A DNA stretch of 64,000 nt from Streptomyces nodosus (lineage in GTDB: Bacteria > Actinomycetota > Actinomycetes > Streptomycetales > Streptomycetaceae): the NCBI RefSeq assembly GCF_008704995.1, contig NZ_CP023747.1:2258501-2322500 (forward strand). Reading direction: 5' to 3'. The notes beneath the pieces were generated by a model. It worked only from the letters and a program-made list of their open reading frames with translations. It ran no database searches and had not been told where the DNA came from. The position numbers and the translations under genes are program-made. Shown in pieces: positions 43,054 to 51,871 of the stretch (position 1 is the stretch's first letter; each line of letters opens with the position of its first letter).

Positions 43054-44139
43054 ATGGCCCCTTCCCGTACCCGCACCCGTACGCGTGCCCTGAGCCGGCG
43101 GTACGCGCCGACGCTGGTCTGTCCGCTGGTGCTGCTCGGCGGCTGCACCGGTTCCGACCCCTCGCCCCAGGCGGGCGGTTCGCCGACCCCGCAGGCGGCC
43201 ACCCCCTCGCCCAGTCCGGCCACGGCGACCGATCTGCAGAGCGAGTACCAGAAGGTCATCAGGAACGTGCTGCCGTCCGTCGTGCAGATCCAGGCCGGCA
43301 ACTCCCTGGGGTCCGGCGTGGTCTACGACGGCAGGGGGGACATCGTCACCAATGCGCATGTGGTCGGGAACTCGCAGACCTTCAAGGTGACCACGGCCAA
43401 CAGCCGGACCGCGCTCACCGCGCGCCTGGTCTCCTCGTACCCGGACCAGGATCTCGCCGTCATCAGGCTGGAGAAGGTGCCGAAGGGGCTGAAGGCGGCG
43501 GTCTTCGGGGACTCGGCCAAGGTCGAGGTGGGGCAGATCGTCCTCGCCATGGGCTCGCCGCTCGGGCTGTCGTCCAGCGTGACCCAGGGCATCGTCTCGG
43601 CGACCGGGCGGACCGTCAGCGAGGGGGGAACCACGGGCGCCACCATCGCGAACATGGTGCAGACCTCGGCGGCGATCAACCCGGGCAACAGCGGGGGCGC
43701 GCTCGTCAATCTCGACAGCGAGGTCATCGGCATCCCCACACTCGCCGCGATCGACCCCGAGCTGGGCAACAGCGCGGCGCCCGGCATCGGGTTCGCGATC
43801 CCGGCGTCCACGGTGAAGACCATCGCCGACCAGATCGTCAGGACCGGCAGGGTCACGGTCTCGGGGCGGGCCGCGCTCGACATCACCGGCCGCACCGTGG
43901 TGAACAGCTCCTACCAGCCGGTCGGAGTGACGGTGGTCGAGGTCAAAAGCGGTGGCGCGGCCGCGCGGGCGGGCCTGCGGACCGGGGACATCATCACCAG
44001 GTTGGGTGACACGGACGTCACCACCATCACCTCGCTCGCCGAGGCGCTCGCCCGTGACAAGCCGGGGCAGCGGACGACGGTCACCTACACCCGGAACGGG
44101 AACTCGACGACCACCGAGGTCACCCTGGGCGAGCAGTAG
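43054..44139 (+). CDS. HtrA/DegP-like serine protease lipoprotein with PDZ domain
   Basis: The 361-residue protein has a lipoprotein signal (LVCPLVLLGGC, Cys31), a Pro/Ser/Thr-rich linker and a trypsin-like protease domain with His102, Asp133 and Ser213 (NPGNSGGAL). A single C-terminal PDZ domain (about 280-361) contains VEVKSGGAAARAGLRTGDII. It would degrade misfolded proteins outside the membrane under envelope stress. The start ATG 43054 has only GGGG nearby. It lies near the pspA locus, consistent with envelope-stress functions. Confidence 0.92.
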   Translation: MAPSRTRTRTRALSRRYAPTLVCPLVLLGGCTGSDPSPQAGGSPTPQAATPSPSPATATDLQSEYQKVIRNVLPSVVQIQAGNSLGSGVVYDGRGDIVTNAHVVGNSQTFKVTTANSRTALTARLVSSYPDQDLAVIRLEKVPKGLKAAVFGDSAKVEVGQIVLAMGSPLGLSSSVTQGIVSATGRTVSEGGTTGATIANMVQTSAAINPGNSGGALVNLDSEVIGIPTLAAIDPELGNSAAPGIGFAIPASTVKTIADQIVRTGRVTVSGRAALDITGRTVVNSSYQPVGVTVVEVKSGGAAARAGLRTGDIITRLGDTDVTTITSLAEALARDKPGQRTTVTYTRNGNSTTTEVTLGEQ

Positions 44140-44146
44140 CGGGGAC

Positions 44147-44172
44147 GGGCGAGGGCCGTGCGGCCCTCGCCC
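44147..44172. terminator. Bidirectional terminator
   Basis: A perfect 11-bp stem GGGCGAGGGCC/GGCCCTCGCCC with loop gtgc sits between the HtrA gene and the converging small gene at 44179. Confidence 0.8.
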
Positions 44173-44178
44173 CGCGGA

Positions 44179-44391
44179 CTACGCCTCCTCGGCGTGCAGG
44201 TTCATCGGCCCGTAGATCTCCGTGCTGTCCTCGAACAGCCGCACCTGGTCGGCGCCCCCGTCGGCCAGTTCCCTCCAGTGCTCCCCGATCCAGGACTCGG
44301 CGTCCCCCTGCGTGGTGAACTCCTCGGGCACGACCGCGGGCTGGACCTCCGCCCCGTCGGCCTTCTCGAACCGCCACGTCCATGCCGCCAT
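44179..44391 (-). CDS. Small conserved protein, function unknown
   Basis: The 70-residue acidic protein starts AAWTWRFEKADG and has a central SWIGEHWRELADGG and a C-terminal IYGPMNLHAEEA. The aromatic, charged pattern looks like a single soluble domain. I do not know a function. ATG 44391 is preferred over upstream TTG because GGAGG lies 5 bases before it. It is divergent from the cobU gene. Confidence 0.78.
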   Translation of the reverse strand: MAAWTWRFEKADGAEVQPAVVPEEFTTQGDAESWIGEHWRELADGGADQVRLFEDSTEIYGPMNLHAEEA

Positions 44392-44506
44392 GTACGCCTC
44401 CAAGATGTGAGCACATGCAGAGCAACGGCCGGACCACCGGACCCGGCTGCCGCACTGAGCCTAGCCGGACGGGCGACACCCGCGGCGACCCGGGAAAATC
44501 GGGTCC

Positions 44507-45706
44507 GTGGAACTGACTCTGCTCGGAACCGGTGCCCCGGCGGGGCTCCCCCGCCCCGACTGCCCCTGTGCGGCCTGCGCCCGTGCGCTCGGCCCGGAGG
44601 CGCGCGCGGCGACCGCGCTGCTGGTGGACGGGGTGCTGCTGCTGGATCTGACGCCGGGCGCGGCCTTCGCGGCGGCGCGCGCCGGGCGGTCGCTGGCCGG
44701 GGTGCGCCAGGTGTTGCTGACCCATCCGCACGACGGGCCCCCGGTCGAGGTCCCGGCGGGCCTGCCGACGCCCGTACGGGTGCCGGACGGACGGGACCTG
44801 GCCCTGCTGACCGGGCACCGGGTGCGGGCCCTGGCGATGGACGCGCCGGGCACCGGGTACGCGGTGACCGGTCCGGACGGGCGGCGGCTGCTGTATCTGC
44901 CGCCGGGCGCGGCCCCCGCGGGCGTCGAGGAGCCGGCGGCGCCGTACGACATGGTGGTCGGCGATGTCCTGGGGCGGCCGGACGGACTCGCGCGGCTGCG
45001 CGCGGTGGGGGCGCTGGGGCCGACCACCGATGTGGTCGCGGTCCATCTCGGTCACGAGGTGCCGCCGGGTGCCGAGCTGCGGCGGCGGCTGGCCGCGGCG
45101 GGGGCGCGGGCGGTGCCGGACGGGACGACGCTGGCGGTCGGCGCCTATGAGGCCGTGCCGGACGTGCCGCGGCGCACCCTGGTGCTGGGCGGGGCCCGCT
45201 CGGGCAAGTCGGTGGAGGCGGAGCGGCGGCTGGAGGCGTTCCCCGATGTGCTGTACGTCGCGACGGGCGGCACGCGGGGCGGGGACACCGAGTGGGCGGC
45301 GCGGGTGGCCGCGCACCGGGAGCGGCGGCCCGGCTCCTGGTGCACCACCGAGACCTGCGACCTGGTGCCCCTGCTGGGGCAGGACGGGCCGCCGCTGCTG
45401 ATCGACTGTCTGTCGCTGTGGCTGACCGATGCGATGGACGCGGTGAACGCCTGGGACGACGCGGAGTGGTCGGACGGCGGTGAGCGGGCGCTGCGGGCCC
45501 GGGTGGCGGAGCTGACGGCGGCGGTGCGCGCCACGCGCAGGATGGTCGTCGCGGTCTCCAACGAGGTCGGTTCCGGCATCGTCCCGGCGACGGCGTCCGG
45601 CCGCCGCTACCGGGACGAACTCGGCCGTCTGAACGCCGCGTTCGCGGCGGAGTGCGAGCAGGTGCTGCTGGTGGTGGCCGGGCAGGCGCTGGCCCTACGC
45701 GGCTGA
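44507..45706 (+). CDS. cobU: Adenosylcobinamide kinase/guanylyltransferase fused to a metallo-hydrolase-like domain
   Basis: The 399-residue protein has two parts. Residues 1-215 resemble a PhnP-like metallo-beta-lactamase fold (LTLLGTGAPAGLPRPDCPC), but the HxHxDH metal motif is reduced to THPHDGPP, so it is probably not a working hydrolase. Residues 220-399 are CobU, with the P-loop LVLGGARSGKSVEAE, VATGG and the Asp-rich LLIDCLSLWLTD. CobU phosphorylates and then guanylylates adenosylcobinamide in the nucleotide-loop step of B12 synthesis. The end overlaps the converging methyltransferase by 12 bases. cobT and cobS follow nearby. Confidence 0.88.
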   Translation: MELTLLGTGAPAGLPRPDCPCAACARALGPEARAATALLVDGVLLLDLTPGAAFAAARAGRSLAGVRQVLLTHPHDGPPVEVPAGLPTPVRVPDGRDLALLTGHRVRALAMDAPGTGYAVTGPDGRRLLYLPPGAAPAGVEEPAAPYDMVVGDVLGRPDGLARLRAVGALGPTTDVVAVHLGHEVPPGAELRRRLAAAGARAVPDGTTLAVGAYEAVPDVPRRTLVLGGARSGKSVEAERRLEAFPDVLYVATGGTRGGDTEWAARVAAHRERRPGSWCTTETCDLVPLLGQDGPPLLIDCLSLWLTDAMDAVNAWDDAEWSDGGERALRARVAELTAAVRATRRMVVAVSNEVGSGIVPATASGRRYRDELGRLNAAFAAECEQVLLVVAGQALALRG

Positions 45707-46762
45707 GACGGCCTTGCGGGCGATGACCCGGTAGGCGTTCGAGAAGCGGGTGCGCCGCAGCAGCGGGGCCAGCGTGTGGTCCAGGACCGCGGCCGTCGCC
45801 ACCAGCGGGGTCGCTGCGCCCGTCAGGGCCGAGCGCAGCAGGCCGCGGAACACCGGCCCGGGGGCGTCCGGTGCCGGCAGCGCCCGGTCCAGGGCGAGCG
45901 CCAGGGTGCCCGAGAGGTCGTACGGCCGGTGCGCCTCGCGGCGGTCCGTGGTGACGATCACACAGCCCAGGGCCTCCACCTCGGCCAGCAGATTGACCAG
46001 CGGCATCAGATGGAGGGGGCCGGGCCGGCCGTACCCCGCCCCCCACAGGCCGGGCAGCGCGGCGAACGCGCAGCCGGGGTCGGGGACTTCGACGAGCAGA
46101 TGGCCGCCGGGGCGCAGCACCGTCAGGGCGGCGCGCAGTTCCGCGCGGGGGTCGGGGGTGTGCTCCAGATGCTGGAACATGCTGACGACGTCATAGCGGG
46201 AGCGCAGCCGCGCGAGGATCTCCGGGTCGGTGAGATTCCCGTGGTGGGCCTCCTCGATACGGCCCGCGGTCCGTGCCCGCTCGATGCCCGGGTCGTCGTC
46301 GAGGCCGTCGAAGGAGGTGTACGGGAGGATCTCCCTGGCCGCCCGGGGGAAGCGGCCGTCCCCGGTGCCGATGTCGAGCCAGCTCTCCGGCTCCGGGAAG
46401 GGCAGCATGGCGCGGGCCGCGGCCCGGTGGCGCCGGGCGGTGCCGGGGGCGGTGAGGAGCCGTTCGGCGAGGCCGTCGAGCGGATGCGCCCCGGGGAGGT
46501 CCCGGTGGTGGGGGGTGAGTGCCCCGGCGGTGCGGTGGGGGTTCCGGAAGGCGTGGCCGCAGTCCCGGCACTCGTCGACGGCGACGGCGCCGGACGTGGG
46601 GTGGACCGGGCCGGGGATGCGCAGCCGGGTGCGCAGCCGCGTCGAGCCGCACCAGGGGCAGTCGGCGCGGCGCCGCTCCTGGAACCACTCGGGGCCCTGG
46701 GCGGGTTCACCGGGGCACCCGGCACTGCGGCCGGTGTCCGGCGGGTGCGGGACGGCGGGCAT
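45695..46762 (-). CDS. Class I SAM-dependent methyltransferase with N-terminal zinc ribbon
   Basis: The 355-residue protein has a CxxC...CxxC zinc ribbon near residues 36-75 (CPWCGS and ECRDCGHAF). The SAM-binding domain has motif I ESWLDIGTGDGRFPRAA and SMFQHLEHTPDPRAELRAAL, typical of Methyltransf_23-like enzymes. The acceptor is unknown; related enzymes methylate polyketides, sugars or lipids. ATG 46762 has AGGAG 6 bases upstream. It lies between cobU and cobT on the opposite strand, which argues against a direct cobalamin role. Confidence 0.82.
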   Translation of the reverse strand: MPAVPHPPDTGRSAGCPGEPAQGPEWFQERRRADCPWCGSTRLRTRLRIPGPVHPTSGAVAVDECRDCGHAFRNPHRTAGALTPHHRDLPGAHPLDGLAERLLTAPGTARRHRAAARAMLPFPEPESWLDIGTGDGRFPRAAREILPYTSFDGLDDDPGIERARTAGRIEEAHHGNLTDPEILARLRSRYDVVSMFQHLEHTPDPRAELRAALTVLRPGGHLLVEVPDPGCAFAALPGLWGAGYGRPGPLHLMPLVNLLAEVEALGCVIVTTDRREAHRPYDLSGTLALALDRALPAPDAPGPVFRGLLRSALTGAATPLVATAAVLDHTLAPLLRRTRFSNAYRVIARKAVSAA

Positions 46763-46909
46763 GGGCGGCTCCTGTGGACGGCGGTGACGGGGTGCGGCCG
46801 TGCGACGGACGAGCACGACGAACCATGCCAGAACGGTACGTACGGGAACCCGCCCGGGGATGCAAGGACGTGCCGTCGACGTGGCGCCCCGGTGGTCGAT
46901 CCCTGGCGG

Positions 46910-46915
46910 TACTGT
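46910..46915 (+). promoter_or_regulatory. TACTGT -10 box 7 bases before cobT
   Basis: TACTGT ends 7 bases before ATG 46923 and no ribosome site is present, consistent with a leaderless cobT transcript. No clear -35 and no cobalamin riboswitch were found. Confidence 0.45.
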
Positions 46916-46922
46916 TCGGCGA

Positions 46923-48074
46923 ATGAGCTCGCTTAATCTCGACGACTTCACCGATCTGATCGAGCGCCCGGACGGCGGGGTGCGCCGCGACGCGGAGGCA
47001 CGCCGGGAGCGTCAGATCGTGCCGCCCGGGGCGCTGGGCCGCCTCGACGAACTGGGCGAGTGGCTGGCGGCCGCGCAGTCCGCCGTGCCGGTGCGGCCGA
47101 TCGGGCGACCGCGGGTGGTGGTGTTCGCGGGCGACCACGGGGTCGCCGCGCTCGGGGTGTCGGCGCGGTCCGCGGGCACCGCGGACCGGCTGGTGCGGGC
47201 GCTGCTGGAGGGCGGCAGCCCGGCGTCGGTCCTGGCGCGCCAGCTGGACGTCCCGGTGCGGGTGGTCGACATGGCGCTCGACTGCGATCCGGAGGGGCTG
47301 CCGGAGGAGGTCGTGCGGCACCGGGTGCGCCGTGGCAGCGGGCGGATCGATGTCGAGGACGCGCTGACGCCCGAGGAGGCGGAGGCGGCGTTCCGGGCGG
47401 GGATGGCGATCGCGGACGAGGAGGCGGACGCCGGGACGGATCTGCTGGTGCTCGGCGATGTCAGCGTGGGCGGGACGACCCCCGCGGCCGTGCTGATCGC
47501 CGCGCTGTGCGGGACGGACGCCTCCGTGGTGACCGGGCGGGGCGGTCTGGCGATCGACGACCTGGCCTGGATGCGCAAGTGTGCGGCCGTGCGGGACGCA
47601 CTGCGCAGGGCCCGGCCGGTGCTGGGCGACCAGTTGCAGTTGCTGGCGGCGGTGGGCGGCGCCGACCTGGCCGCGATCACGGGCTTTCTGCTGCAGTGCG
47701 CGGTGCGCAAGACCCCGGTGATCCTGGACGGGGTGGTCTCGGCGGCGTGCGCGCTGGTCGGCCAGCGGATCGCGTTCCGCGCGCCGGACTGGTGGCTGGC
47801 CGGGCAGCGCAGCGGGGAGCCGGCGCAGGCCAAGGCGCTGGACCGGATGGCGCTGGAACCGCTGCTCGACCACGGTGTGTCGGTCGGTGAGGGGACCGGC
47901 GCCCTGCTGGCGCTGCCGCTGGTCAGGGCGGCGGCGGCGCTGTCGGCCGAGCTCCCGGAGAAGCCGCCCGCGCCGCCCGCCGGGACCGAGGAGACGGAAG
48001 AGGCCGCAGGGGCCGAAGCAGCCGCAGGGACCGGGGAGGCCGCAGGGACCGGGGAGAGCGCGGAGAAGGAGTAG
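46923..48074 (+). CDS. cobT: Nicotinate-nucleotide-dimethylbenzimidazole phosphoribosyltransferase
   Basis: The 383-residue enzyme makes alpha-ribazole phosphate for the lower ligand of cobalamin. Family motifs include VVVFAGDHGVAALGVS, LVLGDVSVGGTTPAAVL, KTPVILDGVVSAACAL and the catalytic Glu in VGEGTGALLALPLV. The C-terminal 35 residues are a low-complexity tail of Ala, Glu, Gly and Thr (AAGTGEAAGTGESAEKE) absent from enteric CobT. With CobU and CobS it completes the nucleotide-loop assembly. Confidence 0.92.
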   Translation: MSSLNLDDFTDLIERPDGGVRRDAEARRERQIVPPGALGRLDELGEWLAAAQSAVPVRPIGRPRVVVFAGDHGVAALGVSARSAGTADRLVRALLEGGSPASVLARQLDVPVRVVDMALDCDPEGLPEEVVRHRVRRGSGRIDVEDALTPEEAEAAFRAGMAIADEEADAGTDLLVLGDVSVGGTTPAAVLIAALCGTDASVVTGRGGLAIDDLAWMRKCAAVRDALRRARPVLGDQLQLLAAVGGADLAAITGFLLQCAVRKTPVILDGVVSAACALVGQRIAFRAPDWWLAGQRSGEPAQAKALDRMALEPLLDHGVSVGEGTGALLALPLVRAAAALSAELPEKPPAPPAGTEETEEAAGAEAAAGTGEAAGTGESAEKE

Positions 48075-48135
48075 GCGGGCGGCGGGGCGCGGACTCCGGC
48101 CCGTACCGTTCCCCCGCACACCCCCGAGCGCCCCA

Positions 48136-48141
48136 TATCAT
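48136..48141 (+). promoter_or_regulatory. TATCAT -10 box before the MprF-like gene
   Basis: TATCAT ends 8 bases before ATG 48150 and there is no ribosome site, which suggests a leaderless transcript in the short gap after cobT. Confidence 0.45.
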
Positions 48142-48149
48142 CGCGCTTC

Positions 48150-49943
48150 ATGGGAGATGCCCGTTTTCATGCGGAACAGGAACGCGCGGACCGGCCGGAG
48201 AGCGGGGCACGGCGGTCCAGCCGGACCTCCCGGCGGGCCGCCGCGTCCGCCGTCTGGTATCTGCGTGCCGTCGCCTTCGTCAACTTCCTCTCCGCCGTAT
48301 GGGTCTCCCTGGGGCAGGACGTGCGCCGGCACAACCAGGAGGACCTCTTCACGCCGTATCTGCTGACCGCGGGTTTCGCCTCGGGTGTGTTCACGATGTT
48401 CCTCGCGGTCACCATGCGCCGCCGCAAGCGGGCCGCCTGGATCCTCAACCTGGTGCTCAGCGGGCCGTTCCTGTTGCTGTTCGCCCTCACCATGACCTTC
48501 CCGGAGATCCGGCAGTACCCGCAGAACTGGGTCTCCCTGGTGCTCACCGCGGCCTTCGTCGGCGCGCTGCTGGCCGGGCGGCGGGAGTTCTACGCCAAGG
48601 GCGACCGCTCCAACCCCAGACTCGCGGCCGTCGTCGCGGCCAGCGGGCTGCTCGCCACCTCGCTGCTCGCCGCCCTGCTGGTGACGGTCACCAACACCGC
48701 GCACGACGCCGGACGTTCCACCTTCCCCGAGCGCTGGCGCTACGGCACCCTGCGGCTGGTCTCGGTCACCGTGGACGGCTCGCGCTACCCGGGGATCGCA
48801 CCGCCCGCCTGGGTCAATGTCACCGTCAACGCCTTCAGCACCCTGCTGGTCCTCGCCGTCCTGTACGCCGCGTTCCGCTCCCGGCGGGCCGTCGACCCGA
48901 TCGGCGAGGGCGACGAGAAAGAACTGCGGGCCCTGCTCGACCGGCACGGCGAGCGGGACTCGCTCGGCTACTTCGCACTGCGCCGGGAGAAGAGCGTGAT
49001 CTGGTCGCCCACCGGCAAGGCGGCGGTCGTCTACCGGGTGGTCGGCGGGGTCTCGCTGGCCTCCGGCGATCCGCTCGGCGACCCGGAGGCCTGGCCCGGC
49101 GCCATCGAACCCTGGCTCGCCCAGGCGCGTGAGCACGGCTGGATCCCGGCCGTGATGGGCGCGAGCGAGGAGGCCGGGACCGTGTACGCACGGCACGGCC
49201 TGGACGCGCTGGAGCTCGGTGACGAAGCCATCGTGGAGGTCGGCGAGTTCACCCTCGAGGGCCGGGCCATGCGCACCGTCCGCCAGGCCTACAACCGGGT
49301 CGGGCGCGCCGGGTACACGGTCCGGGTCAGGCGCCATGCGGACATCCCCGCCGACGAGATGGCGTCCCTGCTGAGGAAGGCCGACGACTGGCGCGACGGG
49401 GCCACCGAGCGCGGTTTCAGCATGGCGCTGGGACGGCTCGGCGACCCCGAGGACGGGCAGTGCGTGATGCTGGAGTGCGCGGACGCGGAGGGGAGGCTCA
49501 GAGCGCTGCTGTCCTTCGTGCCCTGGGGGCCGCACGGGCTCTCGCTCGATCTGATGCGCCGCGACCGGGACTCCGACAACGGACTCATGGAGTTCATGGT
49601 CATCGAACTGCTGCGCAGGGCCCGGGAGATCGAGGTCACCCAGGTCTCGCTCAACTTCGCGATGTTCCGCTCCGTCTTCGAACGCGGTGCACGTCTCGGC
49701 GCCGGACCGGTGCTGCGGCTGTGGCGCTCGCTGCTCAGCTTCTTCTCGCGCTGGTGGCAGATCGAGTCGCTGTACCGGGCCAACGCCAAGTACCGGCCCA
49801 TCTGGGAACCCCGGTTCCTGCTCTTCGAGAAGAGCGCGGACCTGCTGCGCATCGGGCTCGCCTCGGCGCGCGCCGAGGGGTTCCTGGAGGCCCCGGGGCT
49901 GCCGAAGTGGCTGCACCGCACGCATCTCCAGTCGCACAGATGA
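48150..49943 (+). CDS. MprF-like lysyl-lipid synthase family membrane protein (DUF2156)
   Basis: The 597-residue protein has about five N-terminal membrane helices (35-260) and a C-terminal cytoplasmic domain of the phosphatidylglycerol lysyltransferase type. The C-terminal part includes SVIWSPTGKAAVVYRVVGGV, LSLDLMRRDRDSDNGLMEFMV and YRANAKYRPIWEPRFLL. Relatives transfer an amino acid from aminoacyl-tRNA to membrane phospholipids, altering surface charge; whether this one does is not certain. Unlike LysX proteins there is no fused lysyl-tRNA synthetase. The next gene is 28 bases downstream. Confidence 0.85.
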   Translation: MGDARFHAEQERADRPESGARRSSRTSRRAAASAVWYLRAVAFVNFLSAVWVSLGQDVRRHNQEDLFTPYLLTAGFASGVFTMFLAVTMRRRKRAAWILNLVLSGPFLLLFALTMTFPEIRQYPQNWVSLVLTAAFVGALLAGRREFYAKGDRSNPRLAAVVAASGLLATSLLAALLVTVTNTAHDAGRSTFPERWRYGTLRLVSVTVDGSRYPGIAPPAWVNVTVNAFSTLLVLAVLYAAFRSRRAVDPIGEGDEKELRALLDRHGERDSLGYFALRREKSVIWSPTGKAAVVYRVVGGVSLASGDPLGDPEAWPGAIEPWLAQAREHGWIPAVMGASEEAGTVYARHGLDALELGDEAIVEVGEFTLEGRAMRTVRQAYNRVGRAGYTVRVRRHADIPADEMASLLRKADDWRDGATERGFSMALGRLGDPEDGQCVMLECADAEGRLRALLSFVPWGPHGLSLDLMRRDRDSDNGLMEFMVIELLRRAREIEVTQVSLNFAMFRSVFERGARLGAGPVLRLWRSLLSFFSRWWQIESLYRANAKYRPIWEPRFLLFEKSADLLRIGLASARAEGFLEAPGLPKWLHRTHLQSHR

Positions 49944-49971
49944 GGGGCGCCGGACCGAAGGGGACCGCCGG

Positions 49972-50667
49972 ATGAACGGCCTCGCCCGCCTGGCCCGCAC
50001 GGAGTGGGGAGGGCTGTATCGCACCGTGCGCGGGGCCCTCGCGCGGCGCGGCCTCCGGGCGGTCCCGACGACGCTCTCGGCGGTGTGTCTGACCTCGGTC
50101 CTGCAGTTCGTGCAGAACCAGCCGTGGGGCTTCGGGCCGGTGCAGGACATCGGATCGGTGCGGGCCGAGGAGCCGCTGGGCCAGGCCCTGCTGCGCACCC
50201 CCCTCTCCCTCTTCGTACCGGCCCTCGATCTGCCGGTGTGGGGGGCGCTGCTGCAGATCCTGCTGGTGTTCGGGGTCGCCGAGATCTGTCTGGGCTGGTG
50301 GCGCACGCTCGTCATCGCCTACACCGCCACCCTGGCCGGCACGCTGTACGCACGTGTGGGCATCGCCCTGGGCCCGCTCCACCCGCTGGGGCTGCCGGCC
50401 ACGGACGCCCAGGTGGTCGACACCGGTCCGTCGGCGGCGGTGATCGGGCTCGCCCTGTTCCTGTGCTGGAGACATCGGGCGTACCTCACCGGGGGCGTGG
50501 TGATCGCGGCGATGATCGCGGAGCTGCTGCTCAAGGGGAACCTCGCGGGCAAGGAGCACATCGCCGCGATCGGGGCCGTGCTGGCGCTGTGCGGGCTGTC
50601 GGCGCTGCGCCGGCGTCCTGACCGCGGGATCGGCTGTGCGCCGGAAGCCCCGCCGGTCAAGCCCTGA
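49972..50667 (+). CDS. Rhomboid-like membrane protein
   Basis: The 231-residue membrane protein has about five or six hydrophobic segments. VDTGPSAAVIGLALFLC resembles the GxSG helix of rhomboids, and EHIAAIGAVLALCG is in place of the His helix, so it may be a rhomboid-like protein. The HxxxN motif of helix 2 is not evident, so activity is doubtful. It is 28 bases after the MprF-like gene with GAAGGGG upstream of ATG 49972, so the two likely form an operon. Confidence 0.72.
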   Translation: MNGLARLARTEWGGLYRTVRGALARRGLRAVPTTLSAVCLTSVLQFVQNQPWGFGPVQDIGSVRAEEPLGQALLRTPLSLFVPALDLPVWGALLQILLVFGVAEICLGWWRTLVIAYTATLAGTLYARVGIALGPLHPLGLPATDAQVVDTGPSAAVIGLALFLCWRHRAYLTGGVVIAAMIAELLLKGNLAGKEHIAAIGAVLALCGLSALRRRPDRGIGCAPEAPPVKP

Positions 50668-50754
50668 ACCCCGGGCCTGGACGACCGTGCCCGGACCCCC
50701 GTGCCCGGGCCCGCCCGGACGGGGCCGGCCCCGGTGCGGTCCGCGGTGCTCACG

Positions 50755-50760
50755 TACTCT
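50755..50760 (+). promoter_or_regulatory. TACTCT -10 box 6 bases before cobS
   Basis: TACTCT ends 6 bases before GTG 50767 without a ribosome site between, which suggests leaderless cobS translation. Confidence 0.45.
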
Positions 50761-50766
50761 TCGCCC

Positions 50767-51549
50767 GTGTCCAGGACCCCCTCCGCCCACGGCCTCCGCT
50801 TCGCCTTCGGCACCCTCACCGTGCTGCCCGTGCGGGTGAGCCGCTGGGACCGGGGGGCCGCACGGGGCGGGATGCTGTGCGCGCCGCTCGTCGGTGTGGT
50901 GGTCGGGGGGCTCGCCGGGCTGCTCGGCGCGGCGGCGCTGGCGCTGGGCGCCGGGCCGCTGCTCGCCGCCGTCTGCGCCACCGCGGTGCCGGCCGTGCTC
51001 ACCCGGGGGCTCCATCTGGACGGGCTGGCCGACACCGCCGACGGGCTCGGCAGCGGGAAGCCCGCCGCCCAGGCGCTGCGGATCATGAAGCAGTCGGACA
51101 TCGGGCCGTTCGGTGTGATCACGCTGGTGCTGGTCCTGCTCGCCCAGGTGGCGGCGCTGGCCCATGCCTACGAGGGCTCCTGGGCACGGGGCACGCTGGC
51201 CGCCGTCGTCTCGGCGACGGCCGCCCGGCTCGCGCTCACCCTGGCCGCGCGCACCGGGGTCCCGGCCGCCCGGCCGGAGGGGCTGGGGGCCGCGGTGGCG
51301 GGGGTGGTCCCGGTCCCGGGAGCGCTGGCGGTGACGGTCGCGGTGATCGCGGCGGCGGCGGCCGGGGGCGCGCTGCCGGGGGCGGGCGGCGCCCTCCGCA
51401 CGACGGCCGCGGTGCTGCTGGCGCCGGCCGCCGCGGAGCTTTTGCTGCGCCACTGCACCCGGCGCTTCGGCGGGGTGACGGGCGATGTGTTCGGGGGGCT
51501 CGCGGAGACCGCGGCGACGACCGCCCTGGTCGTTCTGTCCCTGGGCTGA
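50767..51549 (+). CDS. cobS: Adenosylcobinamide-GDP ribazoletransferase
   Basis: The 260-residue membrane enzyme joins adenosylcobinamide-GDP and alpha-ribazole to finish cobalamin. Diagnostic motifs are RGLHLDGLADTADGLG and MKQSDIGPFGVI, followed by Ala/Gly/Val-rich membrane helices. GTG 50767 gives the family N-terminus and may be leaderless. It completes the cobU, cobT, cobS set, although these are separated by unrelated genes. Confidence 0.92.
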   Translation: MSRTPSAHGLRFAFGTLTVLPVRVSRWDRGAARGGMLCAPLVGVVVGGLAGLLGAAALALGAGPLLAAVCATAVPAVLTRGLHLDGLADTADGLGSGKPAAQALRIMKQSDIGPFGVITLVLVLLAQVAALAHAYEGSWARGTLAAVVSATAARLALTLAARTGVPAARPEGLGAAVAGVVPVPGALAVTVAVIAAAAAGGALPGAGGALRTTAAVLLAPAAAELLLRHCTRRFGGVTGDVFGGLAETAATTALVVLSLG

Positions 51550-51646
51550 ACCCCTGTGTCACCGGGCTGCCGCATCCCCTTGCCACGGCACCGGACTTCC
51601 CCGCGCCGACGCCAGGGTGACCCGCGGGACAGCCACATGATCGTGA

Positions 51647-51871
51647 TCGGGGGACGACCGTGCCCGCGCTGCGCCGTGCCACGGCCTGCTCGCCCCGTGG
51701 GGCGACGTCCTCCGGGCCTCGCAGGGGTTCGGGCTCTCGCTGTGGCGCACCACGGTGCTGTACGTGGAGGAGGGCTTCGGGCTGCCGGTGCTCGACCGGG
51801 TGGCGGGGACGGCCGTCGAGGCGTTCCGGTTCAGCACGGCCGCCGCCATGCCCCCAACGCGTACTTCTTGA
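51647..51871 (+). pseudogene. Possible remnant of a coding region without a start
   Basis: Between TGA 51644-51646 and TGA 51869-51871 one frame is open for 74 codons with G or C at nearly every third base. It reads like protein (WGDVLRASQGFGLSLWRTTV, then LYVEEGFGLPVLDRVAGTAV). No ATG or ribosome site precedes it, and its end overlaps the GH114 gene on the other strand. I do not recognise a family. It may be the 3' end of a deleted gene. The rest of the 281-base gap shows nothing else. Confidence 0.35.

Noticed and set aside
44407..46922. A cobalamin riboswitch near the cob genes
   Set aside because: No B12-box was found before cobU or cobT.
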